A DNA stretch of 64,000 bases, from positions 2,604,001-2,668,000 of the forward strand of contig NZ_CP048031.1 of assembly GCF_010092445.1 (NCBI RefSeq), given 5' to 3'. Shown in pieces: positions 55,347 to 64,000 of the stretch. Both the position numbers and the translations under genes were made by a program. The notes beneath the pieces were generated by a model. It was given only the letters and a program-made list of their open reading frames with translations, was not told where the DNA came from and did no database searches. The stretch comes from Shewanella sp. Arc9-LZ (GTDB lineage Bacteria; Pseudomonadota; Gammaproteobacteria; Enterobacterales; Shewanellaceae). Numbering within the stretch: the stretch's first letter is position 1; the number at the start of each line of letters is the position of its first letter.

Positions 55347-57191
55347 ATGTCCGCTAAACCCTCGTTTTTAAAAAGGATGTTTTTACTGTTATGGAATACA
55401 GTAAACGGTATCCGTAAGTTCATCATCAACGTTATATTTTTTGGTTTGTTGGCTGTCATCGCTGTAGTACTTCTCAACAGCGAAGATGAAATTGTCGTCG
55501 AAGATCAATCAGCATTAGTGCTGAACTTGTCTGGGAGCATAGTGGACCAAAAACATTATGTAGACCCAATAGAAATGGCATTTAGCCAAGGGCAAGCGAA
55601 TGATCCAGAAGGTGAAATTCTATTAGCCGATGTACTTTATACTATTAATAATGCGACTCAAGACGCCCGCATTAACAGTATAGTACTGGACTTAGCGGAT
55701 CTTCGTGATGCCGGTATTAGTAAAATGACCGCTATAGGTGAAGCATTAACCCAATTTAAAGCCGCTAATAAGTCCGTTATCGCTATGGCCAATGGTTATG
55801 ATCAAAACCAATATTTTTTAGCCAGCTTTGCAGACAAAATATACCTTAATAATCAAGGTATGGTAGCGCTTGATGGCTTAAGCCGTTATCGCTTATATTA
55901 CAAAGCTGCACTCGAAAAACTCAAAATTACCACTCACGTATTTCGAGTGGGTACCTTTAAATCAGCTGTAGAGCCCTTTATTCGCGACGATATGTCTGAT
56001 GCCGATAAAGTCGCCAGTAAAGTATTGTTAAACGATATTTGGCAAAGTTATTCAACTATTGTGGCCAGTAACCGTCAAATAGCCCCAGATCAATTAGTGT
56101 TAACTCCAGATGAATTCCTTGCTCAGCTTGATAAAGCTGAAGGTGACAGTGCTCAAATGGCTGTCAACATGAAATGGGTTGACGAACTGGTTTCGGCTGA
56201 TGCGTTCCGTGTCGCGATGATTGAACGTGTTGGCAGTGATAAAGAAGGTAAAAACTTTAAGCAAATTAGCTTTAATGATTACCGAGCGTTAACCGCACCT
56301 ATGCCTAGCTTTGTTGAAAAAGACGCAGTGGCCGTTATCGTTGCTAAAGGCACGATTCTTAACGGTAAACAACCTGCTGGACAAATTGGCGGTGAAAGTA
56401 CCTCTGCATTGCTAATGAAAGCACGCTTTGACGATAAGGTGAAAGCCGTCGTGCTTCGCGTTGATAGCCCTGGTGGTAGTGCATTTGCGTCAGAACAAAT
56501 TCGTCAAGAAGTGTTAGCCCTAAAAGCAGCAGGTAAGCCTGTGGTTGTTAGCATGGGTAGTCTTGCTGCATCTGGCGGATATTGGATATCAGCCAGTGCC
56601 GACTATATTGTTGCAACACCAACAACCCTAACGGGTTCTATCGGTATTTTCGGTATGTTTGCTACATTTGAGCAAGCACTGAATCATTTTGGTGTGACCT
56701 CTGATGGTGTCGCAACATCTGATTGGGCCGGATTATCGCCTGCACGCGAATTAAATCCGCAAGTGGCTGCTGTTGTACAACGCCATATTGAACGTGGTTA
56801 TCATGAGTTTATTTCTCTGGTAGCAAAAGAACGTCATATGACACTAGAGCAAGTTGACAACATTGCTCAAGGCCGAGTATGGACTGGTAAACGCGCACTC
56901 ACCTTAGGCCTAGTTGATGAACTAGGTGATATGGATGTGGCATTAGCCAAAGCTGCTGATTTAGCGAAAATGGACAAGTTCGACGTTAAATTGATTGAAC
57001 AAGAGCTTAGCGCTGAACAACAACTGATGCAGCAAATCATGGGCGCTACTGTGGCTTATATTCCAGACAGTGTTCGTCAAACCAGTTTCATTGAGCGCTT
57101 TGCCAAGCAGTGGGCTGGCGCATTTGAAACATTGTCGATGTTTGATGACCCTAATCATGTTTATATGTATTGCGAAAACTGTAATTACTAA
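55347..57191 (+). CDS. sppA: signal peptide peptidase SppA, 67K type
   Basis: Inner-membrane serine protease that degrades cleaved signal peptides, 614 aa. Seen: an N-terminal membrane helix (IINVIFFGLLAVIAVVLL), the general-base Lys in RVGTFKSAVEPFIRDD (first repeat) and the nucleophile Ser in SLAASGGYWISA (second repeat), the Ser/Lys dyad of tandem-domain SppA. AAGGAG lies before the ATG. It is followed by ansA, as in other gammaproteobacteria. Confidence 0.97.
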   Translation: MSAKPSFLKRMFLLLWNTVNGIRKFIINVIFFGLLAVIAVVLLNSEDEIVVEDQSALVLNLSGSIVDQKHYVDPIEMAFSQGQANDPEGEILLADVLYTINNATQDARINSIVLDLADLRDAGISKMTAIGEALTQFKAANKSVIAMANGYDQNQYFLASFADKIYLNNQGMVALDGLSRYRLYYKAALEKLKITTHVFRVGTFKSAVEPFIRDDMSDADKVASKVLLNDIWQSYSTIVASNRQIAPDQLVLTPDEFLAQLDKAEGDSAQMAVNMKWVDELVSADAFRVAMIERVGSDKEGKNFKQISFNDYRALTAPMPSFVEKDAVAVIVAKGTILNGKQPAGQIGGESTSALLMKARFDDKVKAVVLRVDSPGGSAFASEQIRQEVLALKAAGKPVVVSMGSLAASGGYWISASADYIVATPTTLTGSIGIFGMFATFEQALNHFGVTSDGVATSDWAGLSPARELNPQVAAVVQRHIERGYHEFISLVAKERHMTLEQVDNIAQGRVWTGKRALTLGLVDELGDMDVALAKAADLAKMDKFDVKLIEQELSAEQQLMQQIMGATVAYIPDSVRQTSFIERFAKQWAGAFETLSMFDDPNHVYMYCENCNY

Positions 57192-57223
57192 TCACTCAAA
57201 TGACCGCAATATGAAGATTATTC

Positions 57224-57252
57224 AAAAAAAGCCTGCTTAGCAGGCTTTTTTA
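57224..57252. terminator. terminator of sppA
   Basis: GCCTGC / GCAGGC stem with a TTA loop, A7 before and T6 after, 40 bases beyond the sppA stop. Confidence 0.9.
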
Positions 57253-57322
57253 TTGGGGATCGATAAATAAACTCGTATAATTTCCACAATCTGCAATCGC
57301 TGTTAAAGAAGAGCCTACATAC

Positions 57323-58336
57323 ATGACAAAACGTTCCATTTACGTTGCCTATACTGGCGGTACCATCGGGATGCAAAAGACCGATAATGGTTTTGTGCCA
57401 GTATCAGGGTTCTTAACCGATTGTGTTCAGTCAATGCCTGAGTTTTATCATGAAGAAATGCCTGAATTCGTTATTCATGAATACAGCCCATTAATTGACT
57501 CATCCAATATGGCACCGCCGGATTGGCAATTGATTGCTAATGATATTCAAGCCAACTATGAAAAGTATGACGGTTTCGTTATTTTGCATGGTACAGACAC
57601 CATGGCTTATACCGCATCTGCATTGTCATTTATGCTGCAAGGTCTATCAAAACCTGTCATAGTTACTGGTTCACAAATTCCGTTAGCTCAATTACGTTCA
57701 GACGGTCAAACCAACTTGCTCAATTCGCTGTATATTGCAGCCAACTACCCCGTTGCAGAAGTCTGTTTATTTTTTAATAACAAACTGTTTCGTGGTAACC
57801 GCTCAACCAAAGCCCATGCTGACGGATTCGATGCGTTTGCATCGCCTAATTTTCCTATGCTGCTCGAGGCAGGCATTAAAATAAACCTTAAAGCAGGGAA
57901 AATAACCAAACCAACAGGTGAGCCTTTAGAAGTGGTGACAATTAGTCCACAACCTGTTGGTGTGGTGACACTTTATCCAGGGATCTCCACTGACATTTTT
58001 AATAATATTTTACAGCAACCGGTAAAAGCACTGATTTTATTGACCTTTGGCGTGGGGAATGCACCACAAGATAAGAAGCTACTTGATACACTTAAACAAG
58101 CCGATGAACGCGGTATTATATTGGTTAATTTGACTCAATGTTTCCAGGGTAAGGTCAATATGCGCGGTTATGCTACAGGTAATGCTTTAGCACAAGCTGG
58201 GGTAATAAGTGGTGCTGATATGACCATTGAAGCGGCGTTAGCCAAATTGCATTATTTGTTGTCTATTGGATTAACGTCGGCGCAAATTAAGCAACGTATG
58301 CAGCAAAACCTTGTTGGTGAACTGACAACAGACTAG
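57323..58336 (+). CDS. ansA: L-asparaginase I
   Basis: Cytoplasmic asparaginase, 337 aa, converting asparagine to aspartate and ammonia. Seen: the first catalytic Thr in YTGGTIGM, the second catalytic motif HGTDTMAYTASAL (Thr/Asp) and the GSQIPLAQLRSDGQTNL segment. The length equals E. coli AnsA (338). It has its own strong terminator. Confidence 0.97.
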   Translation: MTKRSIYVAYTGGTIGMQKTDNGFVPVSGFLTDCVQSMPEFYHEEMPEFVIHEYSPLIDSSNMAPPDWQLIANDIQANYEKYDGFVILHGTDTMAYTASALSFMLQGLSKPVIVTGSQIPLAQLRSDGQTNLLNSLYIAANYPVAEVCLFFNNKLFRGNRSTKAHADGFDAFASPNFPMLLEAGIKINLKAGKITKPTGEPLEVVTISPQPVGVVTLYPGISTDIFNNILQQPVKALILLTFGVGNAPQDKKLLDTLKQADERGIILVNLTQCFQGKVNMRGYATGNALAQAGVISGADMTIEAALAKLHYLLSIGLTSAQIKQRMQQNLVGELTTD

Positions 58337-58390
58337 TTTAGGTTATTGATACTGTTACGGGGTTATTGTATTAACAGATAACAGCTAAAT

Positions 58391-58420
58391 AAAAATGCGA
58401 GCTAATGAGCTCGCATTTTT
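58391..58420. terminator. bidirectional terminator
   Basis: AAAAATGCGAGCT (58391-58403) / AGCTCGCATTTTT (58408-58420), perfect 13-bp stem with an AATG loop, between ansA and the convergent yeaC gene. Confidence 0.93.
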
Positions 58421-58471
58421 TGATGTTATAATATCCATTATTGATAACAAATATTATTTATTATCAGATAA

Positions 58472-58753
58472 TTACAAATCAGCTTCTTTAAACTCGGCGA
58501 TGGGCGCACCTTTAAACTGTTTTTTCAGCTCTGATTTAGACAGCTCATTAATGTTACCACCGGCTGCGATGGTAAAATGTTCAGTTTGCTGCAGCTTACG
58601 TGCTTGATACAACATCACTACTTGCAAAGTCGATTCACGCTGTGGCTGAGTTAATACTGTACCATCATCCCACTTACCTAACTCAGACGCAGACAATAAG
58701 CGCAGGTATACTTCTTCAGGCATTTCATCAATGACTTTATTGATATCGTTCAT
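58472..58753 (-). CDS. yeaC: DUF1315 family protein YeaC
   Basis: 93-aa cytoplasmic protein with the family pattern MNDINKVIDEMPEEVYLRLLSASELGKWDDGTVLT (given as MPEEVYLRL and LGKWDDGTVLT) and MLYQARK...EHFTIAAGG. In E. coli yeaC lies near ansA and pncA; here it is convergent to ansA. Molecular role unknown. The start overlaps the preceding gene by four bases, so the two are translationally coupled. Confidence 0.88.
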   Translation of the reverse strand: MNDINKVIDEMPEEVYLRLLSASELGKWDDGTVLTQPQRESTLQVVMLYQARKLQQTEHFTIAAGGNINELSKSELKKQFKGAPIAEFKEADL

Positions 58754-59067
58754 ACTGATTTCCGTTTATGTAACACTATTCTGACTCGGGTAACAAGATA
58801 ACCCGTAAAACCAATAACAAAACTTGCGATCGCGATATAAGAAGTTAACCCCTGTGCAGGCTCTCCTCCCCAAAACCACACCACAACTCCTGCGATAAAT
58901 AATGTCAAAAAAATAAAGCTTTGAGTCATTAAGCTATTTGAACGCTCAATGTGACTGATAATCTTTAATGACTCAGTATTACCACTCAAATCGGTTTTAC
59001 AATGCTCACATTGCTTAGCCAGACTTGAAATTCGCTTTTGACATTTAGGACATGCAACTAAGGCCAT
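58750..59067 (-). CDS. zinc-ribbon membrane protein
   Basis: 105 aa. N-terminal double CxxC zinc ribbon (CPKCQ and CEHCK, residues 6-23), then two hydrophobic helices (about 48-68 and 75-95) and a basic tail. It overlaps yeaC by four bases. Same overall plan as the 97-aa protein at 50717, but not an obvious duplicate. Function unknown. Confidence 0.78.
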   Translation of the reverse strand: MALVACPKCQKRISSLAKQCEHCKTDLSGNTESLKIISHIERSNSLMTQSFIFLTLFIAGVVVWFWGGEPAQGLTSYIAIASFVIGFTGYLVTRVRIVLHKRKSV

Positions 59068-59123
59068 AATTCATTCTACCTGCTTGATTATCTGAAGATA
59101 AAAATTACCGCGTACTGTCGCGA

Positions 59124-60248
59124 TTATAAATTATCAACCACCGCTAACATCGCAACTAAAGACGCTTCACCTAAATATACGCAACGCTCTGGAGACCAGC
59201 CCACAAATGGATCGGCTAAATTGGCATTGTCTTTAAATGGCATTTCTAAGGTGTTCGATAAACAACTGAACGTATTAGCAACCCAATTAGAACCTACCGT
59301 TAAATTAGCTTTACCTGGCTCATCTTTATCGTAACCAAACTCTGTTTGGAAATCCGCACTGGCAATGGTCAATGCACTGAGAAATTGCTGCTGTAATTGA
59401 GCCATTTTATCGTTGTAGCTCGGAACGCCTTCACAACCGGCAAGGAACACATAAGGCAGGCCTTCATCGCCGTGCACATCGTAAAATAAATCAACACCAG
59501 TTTGATGCATTTTATTAACGACATAATACACTTCAGGGCTTTTCTCTAAGCTCGGTGTTTGCCATTCGCGATTTAAGTTAGTACCAACAGCATTAGTCCG
59601 TAAATGGCCGCGTGCGCTGCCATCAGGATTCATGTTTGGCACAATATAAAAATTGGCTTTGTCTAATAAGGCTTTAGATGTTGGACAATCACTATCAAGC
59701 AATTGATTTAATAAGCCTTCAACTAGCCATTCAGCCATCGTTTCACCCGGATGTTGACGCGCTGTAATCCAAATATTCTTTTTATCTGGGTTAGCATCAC
59801 CAATTTTTAACAAGGTCATGTCGCGACCATCAAGGGTTAACCCAAGGTGCTCAAGACTCACAGCAGGATGTAATTGCACTTCACTGATCAAATCTAAATG
59901 ACGTTCGTAGCTGTACGGTGCAAAATAAGCTATTTGAATGGCTTCACAATCTAGCTCAGCTTGGATGGTTAATTTTCCGTCGACATACTGAGTCGGTAAT
60001 CTGAACCACGATTGGCGGTCATAACTGGCCACTGCTTGATAATCGTCCCAGCCAGCTGGATAAGAGGCACTACCTGCATTGAGGATGTTAAGGGTATATG
60101 TCTGGCCGACTTCCCCTTCTAAACGGAAGTTAAACCATTGATAAAACTCACCACCAAAATCGGGACGAATGGCGAGCTGTATATCGTCATGTTTGTCTAG
60201 GTTAATGACGTCAATATTGCCGCCGTCAAAGTTTGCTGTAATCCGCAT
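59124..60248 (-). CDS. M14-type carboxypeptidase (cytosolic carboxypeptidase-like)
   Basis: 374-aa zinc carboxypeptidase of the M14D (Nna1/CCP-like) type. Seen: the N-terminal beta-sandwich domain characteristic of CCPs (FDGGNIDVINL, WFNFRLEG, YFAPYSYERHLDLI), zinc ligands HPGE in ARQHPGETMAEW and the His of FYDVHGDEG, Arg/Asn substrate residues NLNREW, and the catalytic Glu in SNTLEMPFKD. No signal peptide, so cytoplasmic. In eukaryotes such enzymes trim poly-Glu tails; the bacterial substrate is unknown. Confidence 0.9.
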   Translation of the reverse strand: MRITANFDGGNIDVINLDKHDDIQLAIRPDFGGEFYQWFNFRLEGEVGQTYTLNILNAGSASYPAGWDDYQAVASYDRQSWFRLPTQYVDGKLTIQAELDCEAIQIAYFAPYSYERHLDLISEVQLHPAVSLEHLGLTLDGRDMTLLKIGDANPDKKNIWITARQHPGETMAEWLVEGLLNQLLDSDCPTSKALLDKANFYIVPNMNPDGSARGHLRTNAVGTNLNREWQTPSLEKSPEVYYVVNKMHQTGVDLFYDVHGDEGLPYVFLAGCEGVPSYNDKMAQLQQQFLSALTIASADFQTEFGYDKDEPGKANLTVGSNWVANTFSCLSNTLEMPFKDNANLADPFVGWSPERCVYLGEASLVAMLAVVDNL

Positions 60249-60354
60249 TAGATTATCCTTTATGTGCTTGCGCTTATTTTGGGCTTAATAACGATTGGTA
60301 TCAGCCTTATTTTATGCGCCATAGCTTATCAAATGCGGCAATAGGTGTGAACCA

Positions 60355-61017
60355 TTAAAAGCTAAAGCTGTAACCTTGACCGCGAACGGTATTAATCAAT
60401 TCGCGTGGTAAATTGCGTTTAACTAATTTACGGCGTGTATTACTGATATGCATGTCTAAATTACGGTCAAAACGTCCAAGTTCTTTGTGTAATACCCGTA
60501 GTTGCAGCTCTTCTTTGGTGACAACTTCACCTTGTCTATCAAATAAATATTTAAATAACCGATATTCCGTTTGGGTCAACACTAGCGACTTTTCTGCAAA
60601 ACTAATGGTATAGCAGGTATCATCAAAGCCAATATAGTCATTAACCGCGTCATTAATTGGTGCTTGGGTGCGTCGATGGAGTACATTAAGACGTAACTGC
60701 AATTCGCGGATATTAATCGGTCGAGTGAGATAATCGTCGGCGCCTAACTCTAGCGCATTAATGCGCTCCAGTTCGCTGTTACTTTCTGCTAATACAATAA
60801 TAGGCGTTCGGGTTTGTCGTGCAACGAGCAGCCAAAATGACTCCATTTTGGGAACCGAAAAATCTAATAATATGGCTTCAAGCTGCTCAGTTTCCATTTG
60901 GATCAACGCATCAAAGGCATTATTAACCCGATGAACACTGTAGCCCTGCTCATTTAGCTGTCGAGTTACGTCACTTTTATCGGAAAGGGTATGTTCAATG
61001 AATAGGATATTCTTCAT
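60355..61017 (-). CDS. orphan OmpR-family response regulator, degenerate receiver
   Basis: 220-aa two-domain regulator. Receiver: phosphoacceptor-like Asp52 (LLDFSVPKM), but the acidic pair is Glu8-His9, the Thr/Ser switch position is Ala77 (VLAES) and the conserved Lys is Arg99 (DDYLTRPI). Output: an OmpR-type winged helix (TQTEYRLFKYLFDRQGEVVTKEEL, split as TEYRLFKYLF and VVTKEEL; RLDMHISNTRRKL-like helix; RGQGYSF end). No histidine kinase is adjacent. A Fur-type box sits 15-29 bases upstream of the start. Likely a DNA-binding regulator with altered or no phosphorylation control. Confidence 0.85.
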   Translation of the reverse strand: MKNILFIEHTLSDKSDVTRQLNEQGYSVHRVNNAFDALIQMETEQLEAILLDFSVPKMESFWLLVARQTRTPIIVLAESNSELERINALELGADDYLTRPINIRELQLRLNVLHRRTQAPINDAVNDYIGFDDTCYTISFAEKSLVLTQTEYRLFKYLFDRQGEVVTKEELQLRVLHKELGRFDRNLDMHISNTRRKLVKRNLPRELINTVRGQGYSFSF

Positions 61018-61031
61018 GCTCAGCTACTTAA

Positions 61032-61058
61032 TGATAACGATTACCATTAAGATTATCA
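61032..61058 (-). promoter_or_regulatory. Fur-type box upstream of the response regulator
   Basis: TGATAACGATTACCA (61032-61046) matches the 7-1-7 Fur consensus TGATAATNATTATCA at 12 of 14 specified positions; a second half-site ATTATCA lies at 61052-61058. It overlaps the promoter/leader of the minus-strand gene starting at 61017. Confidence 0.65.
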
Positions 61059-61111
61059 TACTGATTTAGCCAAAACCAGATTTAATCGACCCTGTAGCCC
61101 TTTTCATTAAC

Positions 61112-61136
61112 AAAAAGGCCTGAAACTTCAGGCCTT
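61112..61136 (-). terminator. terminator of the DUF885 gene
   Basis: AAGGCCTGA / TCAGGCCTT with an AACT loop; on the minus strand it ends in T5, 39 bases after the stop at 61175. Confidence 0.85.
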
Positions 61137-61174
61137 GAGACATTTGTCACAATAATGAATGAGACATCATTGGT

Positions 61175-62965
61175 CTATTTATCTGTCATCAACTGTTTAA
61201 TAAATTTAACCGGCGCACTACCGTAACTTAAAAACTGTTCATGAAACTGCTTTAAATCAAAGTTTTCACCTTGCTTAGCTTTAAGTTGTTCGCGGAAATC
61301 ATAGATCTCACGATAGCCAGCGTAATAGCTAGTCAGTTGCACTTGACTTAAGGTCGCTCGACGCCACTTTCCTTCAGCTTCAGCGCGTTGTTGGAATGCT
61401 TCATTCTCGAGCAAGTCAATCACCTCTTGCTCACCCATTCCGTTAACCTGAATGCTGTAGTCTAAAATAGTGTTACAAATGACCCGTAAATTCCATTTGT
61501 AATACATCAACCACATTTCAGGTTCAAAATTACCATAACCTTCTTCCAGCATCATACGCTCGGTATACACTGCCCAACCTTCAATCATGGCACCGTTACC
61601 AAATAAGCTTTTCACTAAACTAGGAGATTGGTTAGAAAAGACTAATTGTGTGTAATGCCCTGGGATAGCCTCATGAATATTCAGTACCTGTAAAATCCAG
61701 TGATTGTATTCACGTAAATAGCTTTCGGCTGACTCATCACTCATGTCATCGAGGGGCGAAACGTTGTAGTAAGTATTACCGCCTTTGTCATAAGGCCCTG
61801 GTGCACTGATAGAAGCACCCGCAAAACCGCGCATGTATTCAGGGGTTTCACGCACAATTAACGGTTTGTTAGGATCAAGAGTCACCAGTTGTTTATCATT
61901 GACAAATTTAATCAGTTCTGGAATTTGCTTACGCACTTCAGCAACAAAGTTTTCTCGTTTAACATGTTTGGTTGATAACACATCAATTAACTGCCGAATA
62001 GCTTGTCTCTCATCGTCTGGTTTTGGGGTATCGATATACTTTGACCAAATGGTATCGGTGATCTTAGCCATTTCTTGCTGAACATGATTTTTATCTGCCA
62101 CAGCTTTGTCATATAACTGTTTAGCGGTCATACCAGACTGAATATCGAAGGCGAATTTTTCTTCGTATAAGGTTTCACCAATACGGAAATCACGGCCTCC
62201 ATTTTCGGTTAGCTTAGTTTCAAGCGCGGTTAACCACTCAATGTGCTGTTTAATCGCTGCAGTTGCTGCATCAAAACGTTGAGTAAATAACGCTTTCTGC
62301 TCTGCGCTTAAGCCTGAATCAGTGACTTGCTGGGCTAACTCGGCAGACAATACCGAAAATGCGCCTTGATTTTGCATAATCGCTAATTGGGTATGCTCAA
62401 GTGTCGGCTCACTAATATTTTGTCGCGCGGCCTCATAATAAGCGGGCACATTTTCAAGACGTGCAATAACAGAGCCTAAGCGCTCATCTAACGGGGCAAA
62501 GTCTTCATTGATGATTTGCGCAAAACCACCGGCAACATTGTAATTAGATGGATCCCATTGCCAACCTTTAAAGCGTGTAATTTCCCATTGCATTGACTCC
62601 ACTAAATTACTCAGTAATTTATAATCAATTAACTCGTTAGCAGATAATAACTGCGGATCGAATTGGGCTAGTGCCGCTTGCTGTTGCTTAACAAATTGCA
62701 GCGTTTTGTCGCGGCTAGATTGATTAGGGATTTCTAAATAGCCATCATTAACATGTTTGCCACTGTACAGAGCCCAGGTTGGTGATAACGCCCACAGCTC
62801 ATCAATAAACTGTTGTGAATATTTGTTAAAGGTTAATTCTGTCACGGTTGTAGTTGTGCTAGCCTCTGCAGTAACTGCCTTTGTTTGTGGACTTGGCTTA
62901 ACCGAGTCATCGCCACAGCCGACCATGGCAAAAGTAACCGCCAAAGCAAGTAAAGATTTTTTCAT
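61175..62965 (-). CDS. DUF885 lipoprotein, probable metallopeptidase
   Basis: 596-aa exported lipoprotein: signal MKKSLLALAVTFAMVGC with lipobox AMVGC (acylated Cys17). The body matches the DUF885 family, with the zinc-binding HExxPGH motif in NIHEAIPGHYTQLVF (about residue 430) and the downstream Glu region GAMIEGWAVYTERMMLEEGYG. Family members are cell-envelope peptidases of unknown substrate. It has its own terminator; monocistronic. Confidence 0.92.
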   Translation of the reverse strand: MKKSLLALAVTFAMVGCGDDSVKPSPQTKAVTAEASTTTTVTELTFNKYSQQFIDELWALSPTWALYSGKHVNDGYLEIPNQSSRDKTLQFVKQQQAALAQFDPQLLSANELIDYKLLSNLVESMQWEITRFKGWQWDPSNYNVAGGFAQIINEDFAPLDERLGSVIARLENVPAYYEAARQNISEPTLEHTQLAIMQNQGAFSVLSAELAQQVTDSGLSAEQKALFTQRFDAATAAIKQHIEWLTALETKLTENGGRDFRIGETLYEEKFAFDIQSGMTAKQLYDKAVADKNHVQQEMAKITDTIWSKYIDTPKPDDERQAIRQLIDVLSTKHVKRENFVAEVRKQIPELIKFVNDKQLVTLDPNKPLIVRETPEYMRGFAGASISAPGPYDKGGNTYYNVSPLDDMSDESAESYLREYNHWILQVLNIHEAIPGHYTQLVFSNQSPSLVKSLFGNGAMIEGWAVYTERMMLEEGYGNFEPEMWLMYYKWNLRVICNTILDYSIQVNGMGEQEVIDLLENEAFQQRAEAEGKWRRATLSQVQLTSYYAGYREIYDFREQLKAKQGENFDLKQFHEQFLSYGSAPVKFIKQLMTDK

Positions 62966-63236
62966 GAGTTATCCCTTACATTGTTATTATTTTTTAGTGT
63001 ATATAAACTTATTTTTTGATGCATATCGCTTTCGTGCACAAAGATTTTTGTTGCGAAGATACGAATAAAAATTCATCTTACGGCAATTATAATGAGTTAA
63101 TCATGTTCGTCACAGTTTTGCAGCATGCAGACACCTTTTGTGACATAAAAATAGTGAATCGATCAACTACTTGTAGCCTAGAAACCGATTTTTAGTTACA
63201 TAGCCGTGTCCATAATAATCAACAGAGGTCTTAACG

Positions 63237-64000
63237 ATGCCTTCAACACATATCCGACTACTGCTTAATGGTAAAAAAGCCGCCAATGTCGACATCAGAC
63301 AATCGGTTATCGCTTTACGTGAAAAGGGCCATACTGTTGATGTGCGGGTCTCTTGGGAAAGTGCCGATATGTTGCGTTTTATGACGGAAGCAATAGCCGA
63401 TAATGTCGGCAGAGTGGTTATTGGAGGCGGTGATGGCTCACTTAATGAGGCTGTTAATGCCCTGATGCAACTGCCACAACAGGATCATATGCTCGAAATA
63501 GCCGTGCTGCCATTAGGCACGGCAAATGATTTCGCCACTGCGTGTGGCATTAGCAATAATATTCACTCCACTTTGGAACTGGCGATTCATGGTGACAGCT
63601 ACCCTATTGATATCATCAGAGCCAACAATAATTATTTTATTAATGCGGCTGTCGCCGGTTTTGGCGCGCAAGTGACTGCAGAAACACCAACAGAGTTAAA
63701 AGATTTTCTGGGCGGCGGGGCTTATACCTTAATAGGATTGGCAAAAGCATTAGGCTTTAAGCCTTATCAAGGCAGTATTACCACCGATAAAGGCACGTTC
63801 GATGGCGATATTCTGGTAGGCGCCATTTGCAATAATAAGCAAGCTGGCGGCGGACAAATGCTGGCGCCCAATGCGTTAATTGATGATGGCTTGATGGATA
63901 TCACCCTGCTGAAGTCATTTTCAACCTTTGATATCCCGGTGGTGATAGAAGAAATACAAGCCATGAGTCATGAAGCCAGGTTTTGTTATCATTTTCAAAC
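63237..64000 (+). CDS. YegS-type lipid (diacylglycerol) kinase, 3' partial
   Basis: The first 254 codons of a DAGK-catalytic-domain kinase, cut by the right edge. The ATG at 63237 has AGAGG nine bases upstream. Seen: the nucleotide motif VVIGGGDGSLNEAVNAL, VLPLGTANDFATACGI, a GFGAQVTAET segment and GAICNNKQAGGGQMLAPNALIDDGLMDITLL, all typical of YegS/LCB5 kinases that phosphorylate phosphatidylglycerol or diacylglycerol. About 45 C-terminal residues are missing. It is divergent from the DUF885 gene. Confidence 0.92.
   Translation, partial: MPSTHIRLLLNGKKAANVDIRQSVIALREKGHTVDVRVSWESADMLRFMTEAIADNVGRVVIGGGDGSLNEAVNALMQLPQQDHMLEIAVLPLGTANDFATACGISNNIHSTLELAIHGDSYPIDIIRANNNYFINAAVAGFGAQVTAETPTELKDFLGGGAYTLIGLAKALGFKPYQGSITTDKGTFDGDILVGAICNNKQAGGGQMLAPNALIDDGLMDITLLKSFSTFDIPVVIEEIQAMSHEARFCYHFQ

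Noticed and set aside
58395..58607. 70-codon plus-strand ORF over the ansA terminator and yeaC
   Set aside because: It begins inside a perfect terminator hairpin and is antisense to yeaC.

Overview
The window reads as chromosomal DNA of a Shewanella-like marine gammaproteobacterium. The case rests on protein similarity and gene order recalled from Shewanella genomes: a Wolinella-type quinone-reactive [NiFe] hydrogenase locus with a full hyp set, and the housekeeping run pyrF-lapB-lapA-ihfB-rpsA-cmk-aroA / aminotransferase / serC-gyrA / ubiG-HAD phosphatase / nrdA-nrdB-yfaE. The DNA is moderately AT-rich. No rRNA, tRNA, CRISPR array, complete insertion sequence or prophage was seen. Both edges cut genes: an Old Yellow Enzyme reductase on the left and a YegS-type lipid kinase on the right.

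Region 1 (1-6.0 kb) is accessory: OYE reductase, DMT transporter, MscS-type channel, an unrecognised exported protein, a decayed pentapeptide-repeat (Qnr-like) gene, and a Rossmann oxidoreductase, with several short tandem repeats between them. Region 2 (5.9-18.6 kb) is the hydrogenase locus: hyaA, hyaB, hyaC, hyaD, a HypF-related accessory gene (HydE-like) and hypF, then hypBCDEA, then a 54-codon gene for a His-rich single-span membrane protein. A perfect TTGAT-N4-ATCAA site with a well-placed -10 lies in front of hyaA. A CRP-like site and a second FNR-type site lie in front of hypB. The locus therefore looks anaerobically induced by EtrA/FNR and CRP. HyaA carries the ordinary 4-Cys proximal cluster, so the enzyme is predicted to be a standard oxygen-sensitive uptake hydrogenase feeding electrons through cytochrome b (HyaC) to quinone.

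Region 3 (18.8-30.1 kb, mostly minus strand) holds an acyl-CoA dehydrogenase, an unknown 311-aa protein preceded by six 13-bp tandem repeats, yaiL, a DECR-like SDR, pyrF, lapB-lapA, ihfB, rpsA, cmk and aroA. Region 4 (30.6-36.2 kb) has an aromatic/aspartate aminotransferase, an HAAAP amino-acid transporter, an O-methyltransferase-like gene and serC, whose better start is a GTG inside the long ORF. Region 5 (36.4-45.5 kb) has gyrA (Thr at residue 83), ubiG, a MupP/Gph-like phosphatase and nrdAB-yfaE with two NrdR-type boxes 31 bp apart and a DnaA box upstream.

Region 6 (45.5-64 kb) is mixed: a minimal 2OG-Fe(II) oxygenase-like protein, an Omp85-type outer-membrane protein with a partner, a RIO-type kinase, an EF-hand protein, zinc-ribbon membrane proteins, a haloacid dehalogenase, yghU, fadH, sppA, ansA, yeaC, a cytosolic-type M14 carboxypeptidase, a degenerate orphan response regulator behind a Fur-type box, a DUF885 lipoprotein and the partial lipid kinase. 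The acyl-CoA dehydrogenase and fadH share an AAAC-N4-GTTT operator-like motif, which suggests common control of fatty-acid degradation. The observations I rate highest are the HypF-paralogue plus His-rich small protein in the hydrogenase locus, the Qnr remnant, and the pseudo-receiver regulator with a Fur box.
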